From positions 1-64,000 of the forward strand of contig FTLJ01000246.1 of assembly GCA_900155495.1 (NCBI GenBank): a DNA stretch of 64,000 bases, written 5' to 3'. Shown here one piece after another: positions 22,756 through 34,349 of this stretch (its first letter is position 1; each line of letters opens with the position of its first letter). This DNA comes from Porogramme epimiltina (lineage: Eukaryota > Basidiomycota > Agaricomycetes > Polyporales > Polyporaceae). The notes beneath the pieces are model-generated. The model was not told the DNA's origin and did no database searches. It saw only the letters and a list, made by a program, of their open reading frames with translations. The position numbers and the translations under genes are program-made.

Positions 22756-23687
22756 AAGCGGTAAATCGAGGGCGCTCGTGCCCGGTGAAGAACTGTTACA
22801 AACTATTAGCAGGCCGGAAGGCTCACCGAGGACACCATGGCATGTCCTACACCACGACCCTGTATGCTGAAGGTGAAATCCTGCTTTGGGACACTAATTT
22901 GCGCTATATGCTCTCAGGACAAAGAAAATGAGCCTGGGAGATGAGCGCTAAGTGACACGGTGCAGTGCGTATGATGTTGCACCGTTTCAAAGAGAGTAAG
23001 CCTCTAGCCTCATCAGCTGCGCAGAGGTGCGAAGCTCACTGCGAGAAAATGTAGAGCACACTTAGGACGAAGTGTCCCCGCTGGGATCGGTGTGGGCAGG
23101 GCTCAGGTGTGGCGTAGGGAGTGTGGATTTGTGGGAAGGCTTCAAGGAAATAAGTGAAGACAGTATTTTATTCGTGGTAATCTAGACATCGAGCCTGAGC
23201 GGGGAGCCCAAGCAATCAGGCGACCCAGTCGTCCCCAGCTCGGCACAAGGAGCCGCGTGCGCACGCGGCGCTCCAGCCTCCACCGCACTTCTCGAACGCA
23301 CCCGTGGGCCTCGCGCCCTCGTCTCCTCTGCTTCGAAGCCTGAAGGTCGTGGGAAGGAGTATGGTTCACGTGCGGCCTCACCATGCATGTCCACATCGAA
23401 AGAGCCCATGCTTGCTGTAAAGAGGTTGCGGTGGCGCACAGCGCACGGGCGCGATTGAAGGACGAAGGGGTGCCGCATGTGCCCCAGGCTCGTGCCACGG
23501 TCACCGCGATTCACGTCGGCGGCCCGGTCGCGCCCGGCCGTGCTGATCTCGATGGTGAAGAGGGTGTGCGGACGTGAGCGCATCGTGTCTTCGAAGAGCC
23601 CGGTAGTGTGGCCTAGTAGTAGGGTACCCAGCGCGGACAATTGCAAGAACGTGTTCGTCTCGTAGTAAGTAGATGCAATTGTAGGGG

Positions 23688-23810
23688 GTTATTAACGAAT
23701 AGACGCCGATTAGAAGGTCTTGAAGCATTAGCGCCCGTGTTAATAACTGTTATATACCTCTGTGAACAACCCCGCCAAGGCCCCGGTAGTTATTAACTGT
23801 GAGTTACTAA
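23688..23810. repeat. GTTAATAAC motif cluster, right
   Basis: GTTATTAAC at 23688-23696, GTTAATAAC at 23739-23747, GTTATTAAC at 23789-23797 and a variant GTTACTAAT at 23803-23811. Mirrors the left cluster about 0.95 kb away. Confidence 0.55.
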
Positions 23811-24107
23811 TCCAACAAGTTTCTCACTCCACCCTACTGCGGCAGTTGATCCGTGTAACTCTGGTGCTCTCTCTTCCTCTCTCTCTCTCGCGTTAGCCTG
23901 AGATAGATCCTTCGTTCGAGGTTAGAGAGCGTTGTTTGTGCAGTAACCATGCCACACTAACTCGTAGTTCAAGGTAGCGACAACGCCGTGTGCTCGTATT
24001 GAACTTCCTCGACTTCCGCCTCTGCTTCTCGGTCGTGAGTTTAAGAGTCTTACAGTCCCTTCTTGACATTAACACAGACATAACTCGTAGAAATATTACA
24101 CGTCTCT

Positions 24108-25736
24108 ATGTCCGATGTTATTACCGACCCCGAAATCATAAAACTCCGCCTTGCCGAAGTCACCGCACGACGCATTGCGCTTCAAAACGAAGAAACGCAA
24201 CTGAGACGCCAATGGAACTCCTTGCGACCGATTAACCGGCTTTCTAACGAGCTCTTGATTTGCATCTTCGAGTGTTACGCGGACTTGGTGTATGGCTATT
24301 TGAGCGACTATGCCGGGAACTCGCGGGTAGCATGGATCAACATCCTAGGAACCTGCAAGTACTGGTACGACGTCGCCATCTCCACTCCCACTTTATGGTC
24401 TATCATCGACGTCGGCACCAAGCACGATTGGCTCAGGCTTTGTCTTGAACGATCCAAAGCTTCAAAAATCGCGGTAACTTTCAGGGGCTCCTCACGCGAA
24501 GGACGAGTAGCGAGGGAGCTTAGTCTTCTTCTTCCTCACTCATCCCGCATCCAAGCGATGGAATTTGCCGGCGTTGATGTGCATTCCAGCGGAGGGGAAT
24601 TGTCAAATCTCATGCGCCATGGCCTCCCCGCTTTGGAGCGCCTCTGCATTCCCAGCTATAGACGACGATTCGACTCGTTCGGTTGGAGCTTTCCCTCATC
24701 TCCCTTTCCCCGGCTTAAGGATCTCCGTCTCGACACTATCGCCATGCCTCCCGACGTTACCGTCTTCAAAAACCTACACACACTCTCCCTCAACGAATGC
24801 CCCTCCTCCATCACCTTCCGCGAATTCACCACGGCCGTTGCCGCAGCAACCAGTCTACGAAAACTATGCCTTGTGTCTGTCTTAGGTCACCTGCAAGTGG
24901 ACCCACAAGGGCGAATGCCCCAAGCATCTCCTTCTCTTCTACCCCACCTCCAAGAACTCGAGTTAGACCAGAACCCTATCCACCTATCATCTCAATTTCT
25001 CGCGCATCTGCGTATTCCCTCCTCCGCTGTTGTCAATATCCACGGAACGGGCGGTGCCGCGCCTGTGGCCGTGGCAGATCTACTTCCTCCCATGGCGGCG
25101 CGAACACTCCCAGTCCTCGCCGAGATAAGAAACGTCACACTCGCAGTAAGGCGTGTCAACTCCAGTCTGGAAGCATATCGGCGGTCCAACGATATCGGAA
25201 CTTTGGACGTATTCCTCAAGCTCACAGTGAAAGGCTCGCCGATGCCCCTCAATTCCTCCCTCAATGACCTCACTTCTCTTGCTAGGGGCGCGCCGCTCAA
25301 GAGCTTCTGCTTGTCCGGGTACCAGCACGAAGGTACCCCGGAGGCTTGGAAGGCGATATGCGGAGCGTTTCCGGACCTTCAGGAGGTTATACTGGAGGGT
25401 GAGGGCTCCCCAGCGTTCTGGAAGGGACTCAACGCTGCAACCACGGACAGGGGCCTCAACGAAGATCCCCCCGTTGCATGCGCAGGCCTCAACCATGTAT
25501 GTTTCTCGGACAACAACAACCCAGCCGGCGATTTCTTCACGGAGATGATCGACTGCCTAGGCGAGCGCGCGAGGCGAGGGCATCGATTGCATATTCTCGA
25601 TCTCGACGTCCTCTCCAGAGAAACTGAAGGGGTGGAAGGGTATTCTTCGCAGTTGGACCAACTTGTCAACCACCTCTACTGGACATACCCTTATGGGATC
25701 GATGAGGTGAGGTGGCGTGACTTGAACGCTTCGTGA
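24108..25736 (+). CDS. F-box protein, type C (intact, 542 aa)
   Basis: Intronless gene. An N-terminal helix rich in Arg, Glu and Leu (about residues 8-36, coiled-coil-like) leads straight into the F-box at about 41-101: PINRLSNELLICIF, ILGTCKYWYDVA, TPTLWSII. The helix followed by '(R)PINRLPNELL' is the signature of the array at 46.7-56 kb, so this is an outlying type C member. The C-terminal 430 residues are leucine-rich. Expected role: SCF substrate adaptor. The start is the first ATG, with CT-rich sequence upstream. Confidence 0.85.
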   Translation: MSDVITDPEIIKLRLAEVTARRIALQNEETQLRRQWNSLRPINRLSNELLICIFECYADLVYGYLSDYAGNSRVAWINILGTCKYWYDVAISTPTLWSIIDVGTKHDWLRLCLERSKASKIAVTFRGSSREGRVARELSLLLPHSSRIQAMEFAGVDVHSSGGELSNLMRHGLPALERLCIPSYRRRFDSFGWSFPSSPFPRLKDLRLDTIAMPPDVTVFKNLHTLSLNECPSSITFREFTTAVAAATSLRKLCLVSVLGHLQVDPQGRMPQASPSLLPHLQELELDQNPIHLSSQFLAHLRIPSSAVVNIHGTGGAAPVAVADLLPPMAARTLPVLAEIRNVTLAVRRVNSSLEAYRRSNDIGTLDVFLKLTVKGSPMPLNSSLNDLTSLARGAPLKSFCLSGYQHEGTPEAWKAICGAFPDLQEVILEGEGSPAFWKGLNAATTDRGLNEDPPVACAGLNHVCFSDNNNPAGDFFTEMIDCLGERARRGHRLHILDLDVLSRETEGVEGYSSQLDQLVNHLYWTYPYGIDEVRWRDLNAS

Positions 25737-25864
25737 GGATTCTGCTGACGTGACCACACAGGAACTTGATGATGAGTAGCTCCTGCTAGACTATCATTGG
25801 CTTCGTCACGTAGTCCTACACGATACAGAGTTTGTTCATTGTAGTAAGGCTCCCGTACAACACT

Positions 25865-28060
25865 TCATTGCGGAATGAGCCCCAGCTCGAGAGCTTTGAT
25901 CTGTAGCGCCTATATACACCGATCGTGAGCACTAGTGCGTAGTATGCCACTGCCACTGCACAGCGACTCACCAGGACTTTTGAGCCGATGCGGGCAAATG
26001 GGATGTCCCCAGTAGCGAACCACAGCTGAAGAACAATATGCCGTCAGTTTCGCGCACGCACACGCCGGTAGACGAAACGTACCCCAGGATGCCCGCACGG
26101 CCGATAACTCCCCCTGACTTCACCCTCTTCGTCCAGCCCGAAGACAGGGCCAACCTTGCGCATGACTGTCTCACCTAACGTCTCTGCGGTCGTGTCTCTC
26201 ATAGATTGGTATCCAGTCCTGTGAAATCGAGAAGTCGGGTTAGAGATGAGCAAGAGGGCAAGTTCGGCGGGAGGATCAACATACGCAAATACCACGACGT
26301 CGGCCGGGAGCTCAGAGCCGTCGCTCAATACGAGACTCTTCTCCGTAAAGCGGGTGGGGGTCACCCCGCTCTTGAATGCAATTCGCCCGTCTGCTATCAT
26401 ATCGGCGCCGCCTTTATCATACCCTGGAATTTCACGCAGTGCGTCAGAAACAGCATGTGCAATATGCCCGGGAAGAGCACCTACAGTAGCCTGCATGCGG
26501 GAAACAGTGTAAGCACAAGCAGGGGTAGACAGAGTTCCACACCACGTACCGCCTGTTCGCTCGTAGAAGAGGATGTATATGCCCTGTCCCTCGTCGTCAC
26601 TCAACGCCACTCCAGCCTTCCTGAGCTTCTCTTCCAGCTCCGCATTCGCCTTGAGCGCCGTCTCCCGGTCCGCGATGGCGAGTTTCCGGTAGAGCCCAAA
26701 CGGCATGCCCATATACGCGTGGTCGCACGCGTCCAGCGGGCGATCCTCGGGGAAGAACGTGCCGACCAGCGCGGTGGCGAAGTCGCGGCTGACGACGTAC
26801 GTCTGCGAGCGCTGCACCATCGTCACAGACGCAGCGCTGCGGAACGAGAGGTCCTGCACGATGTCTATCGAGCTGTTCCCAGCCCCCACTACGACGGCGT
26901 GCTGCCCAGAGAAGGCGCCGCCACCCGGGAAGGCGGACGAGTGGAGTGTGCGTCCGTGGAAGCGTTCCGCGTCGGGGAGGACGGGGATGGAGGGCCGACC
27001 GACGGTGCCTGTCGCAAGGATGATGTGCGCGGGGTGGATTGTCACGGTAGCTCCGAGATCGCTGCGGAAAAGAGCCACAGTCCACCTGCGTGTGGTCGGG
27101 TCGTACGTAGGCGGTCCTTTCATCTCGGTGCTGGTCCAGACGACGAGGTCCTGGGTGGAAGCATAGCACTCGAGCCAATCTGCGAATTTGTCGCGGGGTG
27201 CGAACTGGGGCCAGTTGGCTGGGTACGGTTGATACAAGACTAAGAAGAGGGTGGGGTGGGCGAAGTTGAGATGAGCGGATAGGAACGTGGGTAATTGAAC
27301 GCTCACGGGTAGTATGTTTCTTTGTGGTATGCAGAGTGAGCGTTGGATATCTGACACGCCAGCTGTCACCGACGCGGGGTAAACGATCAATGACCAGAGT
27401 TGCCAATCCGTTCTGCTTAAAGCGCGCTGCGACCTGCAGGCCAGTTTGGGCAGCGCCGACTAGACGATTCAGACATGATGGAGATCAACGATGGCGTCAA
27501 ATAAATGCAATGATTTCATACATACTGACGAGGACATCCGGTTTCGTCTCGACGTGGTGCACCCAGTCCGCGTACTCCTTTTGCATGTCCCTTCCCTGAT
27601 TACCGGTGACGTCGTCCCTCAGGGGCAACGTTGAGGTTTCTTCGTATCCTCGAAGCTCATTTAGTGACATCATCACGGCGAGCGCATGGAACGCGCCATC
27701 GCTGTCCTCCACGAGTCGTGCATGTCCGCGACAGTTGCCGTGTGGAAGGTCGAAGGTGAAAGAGAGTTCGACACCAGCGGGCCGAGTCGAGGAGAAGACG
27801 AAAGTGCGCGGCGCGAGGCCGTCGGACTCGTCGAGCTGTATGTTCGCAATTGCCGTCTTGCCGAGACCTTCCTCGAGGTACGCTTTGATTTTGTCCCGTC
27901 CTTCCAACGACCTGAAGTCCCAACCGAAGACGAGGATATCGCGGAACCAGCCATCAGGAAGGAAGAGGTGGGAGACAGCGGCACTGTCCCCTTCAGCTAT
28001 TGCGGAGGAAAAGAGGGCAAGCCATCTGTTGGCGACAGTAAGCATTTCGAGAGTGGGCAT
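25865..28060 (-). CDS. NTF2-domain/FAD-dependent monooxygenase A
   Basis: Seven exons on the minus strand: 28060-27526, 27459-27307, 27239-26550, 26423-26285, 26218-26083, 26025-25972 and 25909-25865. Every junction keeps phase and gives 583 residues. The order is an NTF2/SnoaL-like domain (about 5-130, with WFRDILVFGWDFRSLEG), an FAD-binding Rossmann start VIGAAQTG-like (IGAAQTG at 179-185, ending VIDR), the NADPH-binding GAGNS (348-352), the FATGY motif (505-509), and a C-terminus LWFATGDIPFARIG...ALQIKALELGLIPQ. This fusion is common in mushrooms and related to FMO/YUCCA-like flavin monooxygenases. These use NADPH and O2 to oxygenate small molecules at N, S or a carbonyl carbon; the substrate is not predictable. 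The 126-nt fourth intron (26424-26549) is the least certain; the others are 57-67 nt. The start at 28060 is preferred over 28132 because the paralogue starts there. Confidence 0.85.
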
Positions 28061-28832
28061 GGAGAAGGAGGAGAGTACGAAGGATTGCCCACTGACCGGT
28101 GGGTTCTTATAGCCCTGTGAATGCAGCTTCATTTCGGCCCATAAAACTTTAAGGTCAACGTTGCGACAGCCGGCGGCGCATAAGGAGGTGGTAAATGGTT
28201 ATTATTCCAGTGAACCGTCGGTGTGCCTCTTTTACGGCAGGGACAAGGGAGAAATCAAAGATTAAGCTGGTCAGTATGCGGGGAAGTGCTGTGAAATGTG
28301 TCGCCGCTCTACTCCATTGGGGGTCCTTCAGCGTATTTACTTCATAGAAATGGCAGCGTGTACTCACCGTGATGTAACCATGACGGGGGCTAGCCATCAG
28401 ATGACCAAAGGATGGCTCTGTCTGGCACCCACGCCCACGTCTTACATGGAAGAACGGGCCTGTCGAGGAGTAATTTAATACTGGACTGTGCGGATAACGT
28501 CAAATTCCTTACCAATTGCAGACGTGTGCCCTCTTCGCATATGTCAAACAATAAACGGTTTTCCTGAACCTTGGTTGACATCAAGGACGAAGTGATGAGA
28601 AGACGTGTTTCTCAGCTGAGCCAGTGTAGTGTTCGTCACTTCTGCATGGCCCTATCTCGGCTCTCAGCTGAGGCCGCATCGCCTGCGCTCTTCCCGAGGT
28701 TTCTATTGAGGTCACGAAAAAGAGAAACGGAGCGCGACGTTACGGGTTTCTCTCGGACTCGTTTATCATCGGCTCGTCCATACCATTGTACATAATACAT
28801 TTGTTTGTCGTAGAAACCTTCTGCGCAGCACC
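28061..28832. other. Intergenic between monooxygenases A and B
   Basis: Promoter of monooxygenase A and 3' region of B. TATAAGAA on the minus strand at 28105-28112 lies about 45-52 nt upstream of the A start codon. No gene seen in the rest. Confidence 0.5.
28105..28112 (-). promoter_or_regulatory. TATA box of monooxygenase A
   Basis: TATAAGAA on the minus strand, about 45-52 nt before the ATG at 28060. The paralogue has a TATA-like sequence at the same distance, which supports both starts and implies a short leader. Confidence 0.45.
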
Positions 28833-31000
28833 TTACTGCGGGATGAGCCCCAGCTCGAGAGCCTTGATCTGCAGCGCCTGTACACGTCAATGATGAGCAC
28901 TGAGTTCGGGTGCCCCAAGCTCGAATATTGCCGCAGCAGCTTACCAGAGCCTTTGAACCGATGCGAGCATACGGAATGTCCCCGGTAGCGAACCATAACT
29001 ACAACAATCAGCCGTCAGTCTCGTCTATGAGATCGGTTATACACGAGGCGTACCCCCGGATGTCCGCACGGACGATAGCTCCCTCTCAATTCTCCCTCTT
29101 CGTCTAGTTTATAGATAGGTCCGACCTTGCGCATGACGGCCTCACCCATCATCTCTGCGGTCGATTCCCTGATATCCTGATATCCCGTCCTGGGTTATCC
29201 GTGCGTTAGTGCCAAGAGTGACATAATGCAAGATAAGACATACGCGAAGACTACCAGGTCAGCAGGGAGCTCAGTGCCGTCACTCAGGACGAGGCCCTTG
29301 TCCGTGAAGTGGCCTGGGGTCACACCGCTCTTGAATGCAATGCGTCCGTCGGCAATCAGATCGGCACCGCCTTTGTCGAGCCCTGTAGACGGCGCAGGCC
29401 GCGTCAGGAGTGTCGACGGCTCCAATTTGACAAAATGCACCCACAGTAACCTGAACGCAATGCGGGCTCAGCGTCAATACATTTCAAAGTTGGTGCACAA
29501 CGTACCACCCGCTCTCTCGTAGAAAAGGAGATATGGGCCTTGCCCCTCCGGGCCGTCATCCACCGCCACTCCAGCCTTCCTGAGTTTCTCCTGCAGCGTC
29601 GCGTTCGCCTTGCGCGCGTCCTCACGGTCCGCAATGGCCACCTTCCGGAACAGGCCCAGCGGCATGCCCATAAACGCGAGGTCGCACGCCTCCAGCGGCC
29701 GGCCCTCGGGGAAGACCGCGCTCACCTGCGCGGCGGAGAAGTCGCGGCTGACGACGCACGTCCGCGAGCGCTGCACCATCGTCACGGACGCCGCGCCGCG
29801 CAGGGATAGGTCCTGCGCGATGTCCACCGCGCTGTTCCCCGCGCCGATGACGACGGCGTGCTGTCCTGAAAAGGCGCCGCCGCCGGGGAAGGCGGAAGAG
29901 TGGAGGGTGCGCCCATGGAAACGCTCGAGGTTGGGGACGGCGGGGATGGACGGGCGCCCGATGGTGCCAGTCGCGAGGACGATGTGTGCGGGACGGATGG
30001 AGACGATGGCGCCGGTCCCGCTGCGGTAAAGGTTGACAGTCCACCGATGCGTAGTGGGGTCGTACGTCGGGGGCTCCTTGATTTCGGTACCGGTCCACAC
30101 GGTAAGGTCTTGGATGGAAGCGTAGTGTTCGAGCCAGTCTGCGAACTTGTCTCGCGGGGCGAACTGGGGCCAATTGGTCGGATATGGTTGGTACAACACT
30201 GGTAGAGAGCTCATCGTCAGGTGGATAGATACAGATGAAGGCCATATGACTCACGCGTAGTGTGTTTCCTCGGTGTGTGTAGAGTGAGCGTGGGATATCT
30301 GACTCGCCAACTATCGCCGACGCGAGGAAGACGGTCAATGACCAACGTAGCAAGACCGTTCTGCTTCAGGCGGGCGGCGACCTGTAGGCCCGTTTGTGCA
30401 GCACCAACTAGCGAGGGCTCGATAAATCAGAGATACTCGACCACGAAAGCAATCACTGTACGCACCGACGAGCACGAACGGATCTGTTTCAACGCGATGA
30501 ACCCAGTCCGCGTACTCCCGTTGCATGTCCCTTCCCGGAATGCCGGTGACGTCATCCCTCAACGGCAGCGTCAACGTCTCTTCATGCTCTCGCAAATCAG
30601 ACAATGACATCATCGCGGTGAGCGCGCGGTATTCGCCATCGCTGTCCTTCAAAAGTCGCGCATGTCCGCGGCAGGCACCGTAGGGGAGGTCGAAGGTGAA
30701 GGCGAGCTCGACGCCAGCGGGCTGGGTGGTAGTCAGGCTGAACGGGCGAGGAGAGATGCTGGGCGACTTGTCGAGTTGCATGTTTGTTATTCCCGCCTTT
30801 CCCAGGACTTCCGTGAGATAGTTTTGGATCTTGGCCCGCCCTTCGAGTGACCTGAAGTCCCAACCGAACACGAGGATGTCGCGAAACCAGCCGTCCGGAA
30901 GGAATGAGGCAGTGATGGCGACAGTGTCACCTGAGCCTAGGGCCATAGAGAAACGGTCGAACCAGTTTTCAGCGATACGGAGGGGGTCATGGGGCGCCAT
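28833..31000 (-). CDS. NTF2-domain/FAD-dependent monooxygenase B
   Basis: Tandem paralogue of the gene at 25865-28060. Seven exons: 31000-30466, 30407-30255, 30198-29506, 29382-29244, 29189-29054, 28998-28945 and 28877-28833. Exon lengths are 535, 153, 693, 139, 136, 54 and 45 nt; only exon 3 differs, by one codon, from A. Product 584 residues. The NTF2-like domain carries WFRDILVFGWDFRSLEG. VVGAAQTG opens the FAD fold, GAGNSAVDIAQDL is the NADPH site, and the end reads LWFATGDIPYARIG...ALEL. The long fourth intron (123 nt) is also kept. Same orientation as A, with 0.77 kb between them. Likely an NADPH- and O2-dependent oxygenase with unknown substrate, in the cytosol (no signal or membrane segment). 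Confidence 0.85.
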
Positions 31001-33072
31001 TGCGGATGCGATTGCAAGGGGTACCGGCTCACTGCTGAGTTGTTATATCCTTGTATGTTGGGCGCGCAGCGTTACGTTTGTTGGGACCTCGTGAAAATCG
31101 CCCATTGATCACTTGGAGGACGGCGATGCGGTATTTGCCACCTTCAAATGGAAGTAGGAAGCTCCCAGTGAGTTCGGGAGAAGTCGAAGCCGATCGGTAG
31201 TAGCAGATGCTTACTGACTGTGCACTACGGAGCTTAACGATAGTTCCTGTGGCCCTCGCTGTGCATCTAATTTACGGCAGCAAGACGGTAAGGTTTCATT
31301 CTCCCCCTATTCGTATCGCAAGCTGTTGGGGATTGACATGGTCGCACTGCCAAAACATATGACTCAGTTTAATATAATACCTCCTTCGAGACAATGCTGC
31401 GCACAAACCACGACTTGTCCGTCGAAAAGATCAATCGTAACGACACGACTGCGAGTTCGGCGAACTTCGATCGGGAACGCATGCCCGAAGGCCAATTGGC
31501 CATGCACGGGCGCCGTGAAAGAACAGTCCTGTTCGGGAACAGTTTATTATGGAAACGTTGGGGTAGCGGCTATGACTCACTCCGAGTGGATATCCTTTCG
31601 GAGATATGTCAGCCACAGAGGCCCAGCTGATAGGTGGTTCTGTCGGAGCGGGGCTCCGTCCTTAGTGCCTTCAATCTCTCGAGGTCGTAAACCATAGTCT
31701 TCGACCGCTGACACACGTATATTCACCCGCCCTGTGGCCGGCGAAGCGTCTCTCCGTGTGCGCTTGCTGGGTCTGCGGATGGAGAATGAGAGGCCCACAG
31801 ATCTCCGTGGAACGCCGCGCCCGAGTTTGGGCGGGCGGATTGCTAAGAGACCGAGGTGAAATTTTATCGGCCGCAGGTCACTTCACATTATTGATAACGT
31901 ACTGTCGGTAGCATTGGACCTAGAGCTGAATACCTAGGCGTCCATTGTCCTCTGATGAATTGTTGAGGGTACAGGCCTGGTGGTGACCGGAAGTGGGCCC
32001 GCAGGTGCGCGTCCGATTTGCGTTCATGTCTTTAAAAGGTCCTATTTCTTCACGGCTCGCCGCATTCCGTATAACAGGCAATTCTACAAGAGCGATACGC
32101 CAAGGCACCATGTGAGGCCCATGGTGTGTGATTGACGCGGAGTTGCTGACACGCACCACGGAGCTCTCGTGTGAGCACGGGGCAAGTTCAAACTTTGAAT
32201 AGCACAAAAGTGGACCTGGGGTGGCTGGAGAGCGAAACATTCAACATAGGCGACAATCTTTACATTTTTAGACTTACATACGGTGAATCCCTTGGTCAGT
32301 TGCTCTGCTGTAGTCGTATTCAGCGTAGAGTATGAGCCTGAGCCTTATCGTAGTCACGGCACCGGTACCGGGCATAGTAAGAGAAGGCGATTTCAAGGAT
32401 GTCGGTGAGCCTGCTGACCTGTTGTCTGAGGTCTTGATCTCCTCGTACACAGAGCGGTATAGAGATAAAGTAAGATAAGCTAGAGAGATGCTGAATCAGA
32501 ATGCGCGATGACCTTCGGGCATGGTGGACCGTGGCTGGTCTCCGAGAGCTGCAGTCGTGGCCGTAGCGGCGGGCGCGTGCGGGGACTCGCAGGCTGCACC
32601 ACGTGATCGTGGAGAGGACGGCACCGCCACGTGGTGTTTGGCGTCTAGGGGCGGCTAATCTCCTTCAACGCTGTTTGGAAGTGCACGCAGCCTGTCAACG
32701 CAGCTGCCCTGGTGTTGGTCATGCCACTGTCCATCTGGTACTTTTTCCACTATTTAGCACATGCACGAACAACTGCTGATCAAGTTGTATTGCGGTCTCC
32801 AGAGTCTAAAACCTCACCAAAAACTGCGGCAATACCAGTGCAAGATTTACATAAGACCTAAAGTTGTTCGCTCGCAAAACTGCGGTGCAGCTCCAGTGGC
32901 CGTCAATCGGACGAGAAGGACGGCATAAGAGATCATATTGGCATATCTACTTCCTCAATCATACGCAGGAGGTCGCCTCAGTTCTGAGCAAAGTTCAATA
33001 TATTGTCACCAGCGTCCAGGCCCGTTCTCATAAAACTCTGTATGTCATTCCTCCATACCCCCCAATCTTATC
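31001..33072. other. Divergent intergenic region of 2.1 kb
   Basis: Lies between monooxygenase B (minus) and the broken third copy (plus). A minus-strand ATATAA at 31043-31048 sits 43-48 nt before the B start codon. CACGTGATCGTG occurs at 32600-32611. The short frames at 31326-31697 and 31920-32240 resemble nothing I know. No other gene seen. Confidence 0.45.
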
Positions 33073-34345
33073 ATGGCTCTTAACCCTTTTCACACAGCTT
33101 CTGATTGGCTTCAGTCCTACACGTCAGCCTTCGCCGGAGCGGACGTTGACGGGCTTACGCGGCTCTTTCTCCGCGATGGCTGGCTAAGAGATCTCCAGGT
33201 ATTCACCTGGGACTTTAGCTCCCTCGAGGGCCACAACAAGATCGCGTCGTATCTACGCCGCCACTGGTAGAAGGCCCAAATCAAGGACATTTGTCTCGAC
33301 GAGAGCAAGGAACTCTCCCCCGCACCTTTCCGTTCGCGAACAGTCAAACAATTGGCGTCGACTTTGCCTTCTCCTTCGAATGCGTCCACGGGCACGGTCG
33401 AGCCCATGCGCGCATCGTCCCGGCCGCGGCTGGAGTGTTTCGTGCATACACGCTTCTGATGCAGCTAGAAGACCTTGTTGGGCACGAAGAACTCAGCACC
33501 CTACCACTGCGCGGCGATGTTACGAGGATCCCTGGCAGAGACATGCAAGGAGAGTTCGCGGAACTCGTCCAAGAGATAGAAAGAAAGCTCCACGTGCTTA
33601 TCGGTACGTCCTTGCGTGGGCTTCACTTATTCTCTTACTCACCAGTGGACTGTGCAGTTGGTGGAGCACAGACTGGCCTCCAACTTGCTGTCCGCCGCAA
33701 GCAGATGCACATCCCCGCGCTCATCATCGAGCGCTACGCTCGGATAGGAGACGTCTGGTGAACACGCAGGTGAAGGCGGCGTTCCCCGAAGACGTGCCGA
33801 TGGACGTCGCGGACCTCTGGTACACGTCGCGTCCGCTCGGGCTGGCGCGTAAGGTGGCGGTCGCGAACCAGGCGGCGGTGTGGGCGGCACACGCGGAGGT
33901 GCACGCGAAGCTGCGCAAGGGCGGCGCGCGTGTTGATCTTGGGCCGGAGGGGGAGGGCGTGTTTCCGCTCTTGTATGAGCGATTTGGAGGTAAGTGCGGC
34001 CTTCTTTTCGGTGTGAGCCCTTCTAACGCTTGTGACTAGGTCTCTGTCAGTTGCATTACTCCAAATCCTGCGAATTACTCCTTATATGCTCTTATAGGGG
34101 TGGACAAGGGATGTTCCGACCACATCGCAAGCGGCACAGGGAAAGTAAAGGGCCTCACCACTGTCGAACGCTTCACCGCCGACGACATTCTCCTGGGAGA
34201 TGGTAGTGAGCTCATGGCCGACGTCGTCATCCTTGCGTAAGTGCCAACGTCTCAAGTCCAATTTCTTGCCAGTACTAACCCGGCGTCCCTTCAGGACCGG
34301 CTACACGCACATGCGCGAGATGCACCTGCGATCCCCTTGGGACTA
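33073..34345 (+). pseudogene. Third NTF2/FAD monooxygenase copy, 5' part, multiply broken
   Basis: It starts like the intact copies (MALNPFHTASDWL, then GWLRDLQVFTWDFSSLEG) but carries several lesions. There is an in-frame TAG at 33268-33270 and a one-base loss in the C run at 33317-33321. A large internal deletion at about 33761 takes the sequence from the end of the FAD motif (VGGAQTGLQLA...GDVW) straight to a segment matching about 200 residues further on (AAFPEDVP). The introns after LHVLIG, after LLYERFGG and after VVILA are still recognisable by position. After the equivalent of FATGY (here ATGYTHMRE) the similarity stops at about 34345, where a type A F-box unit begins. The missing last exons are found at about 37.7-37.9 kb on the same strand. 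Confidence 0.82.
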
Positions 34346-34349
34346 CCCC

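Larger units (their letters stand above)
20162..24107. other. Gene-poor interval of 3.9 kb
   Basis: No gene recognised: only short unrelated frames on both strands. CACGTGATCGTG at 20638-20649 also occurs at 4186 and 32600. Two clusters of GTTATTAAC/GTTAATAAC motifs (22709-22755 and 23688-23810) bracket about 0.95 kb of featureless sequence and may mark a decayed mobile element. A CT-rich stretch at 23860-23895 precedes the F-box gene at 24108. Confidence 0.45.

Noticed and set aside
22681..23820. An intact transposon between the GTTAATAAC clusters
   Set aside because: No transposase or reverse transcriptase frame, no clear long inverted ends and no target duplication seen. At most a decayed non-autonomous element.
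26424..26490. Coding use of the segment between the acceptor at 26491 and the acceptor at 26424 (ATVGALPGHIAHAV...)
   Set aside because: It does not keep phase with the upstream exon. The further acceptor gives the phase-correct GGYDKGGADMIADGRI, matched by the paralogue.
33380..34039. 219-codon ORF joining an Arg-rich stretch to a monooxygenase-like end
   Set aside because: The first part is the wrong frame of the NTF2-domain remnant. Only the part from about 33765 has homology, so the ORF is a chance fusion across the deletion.
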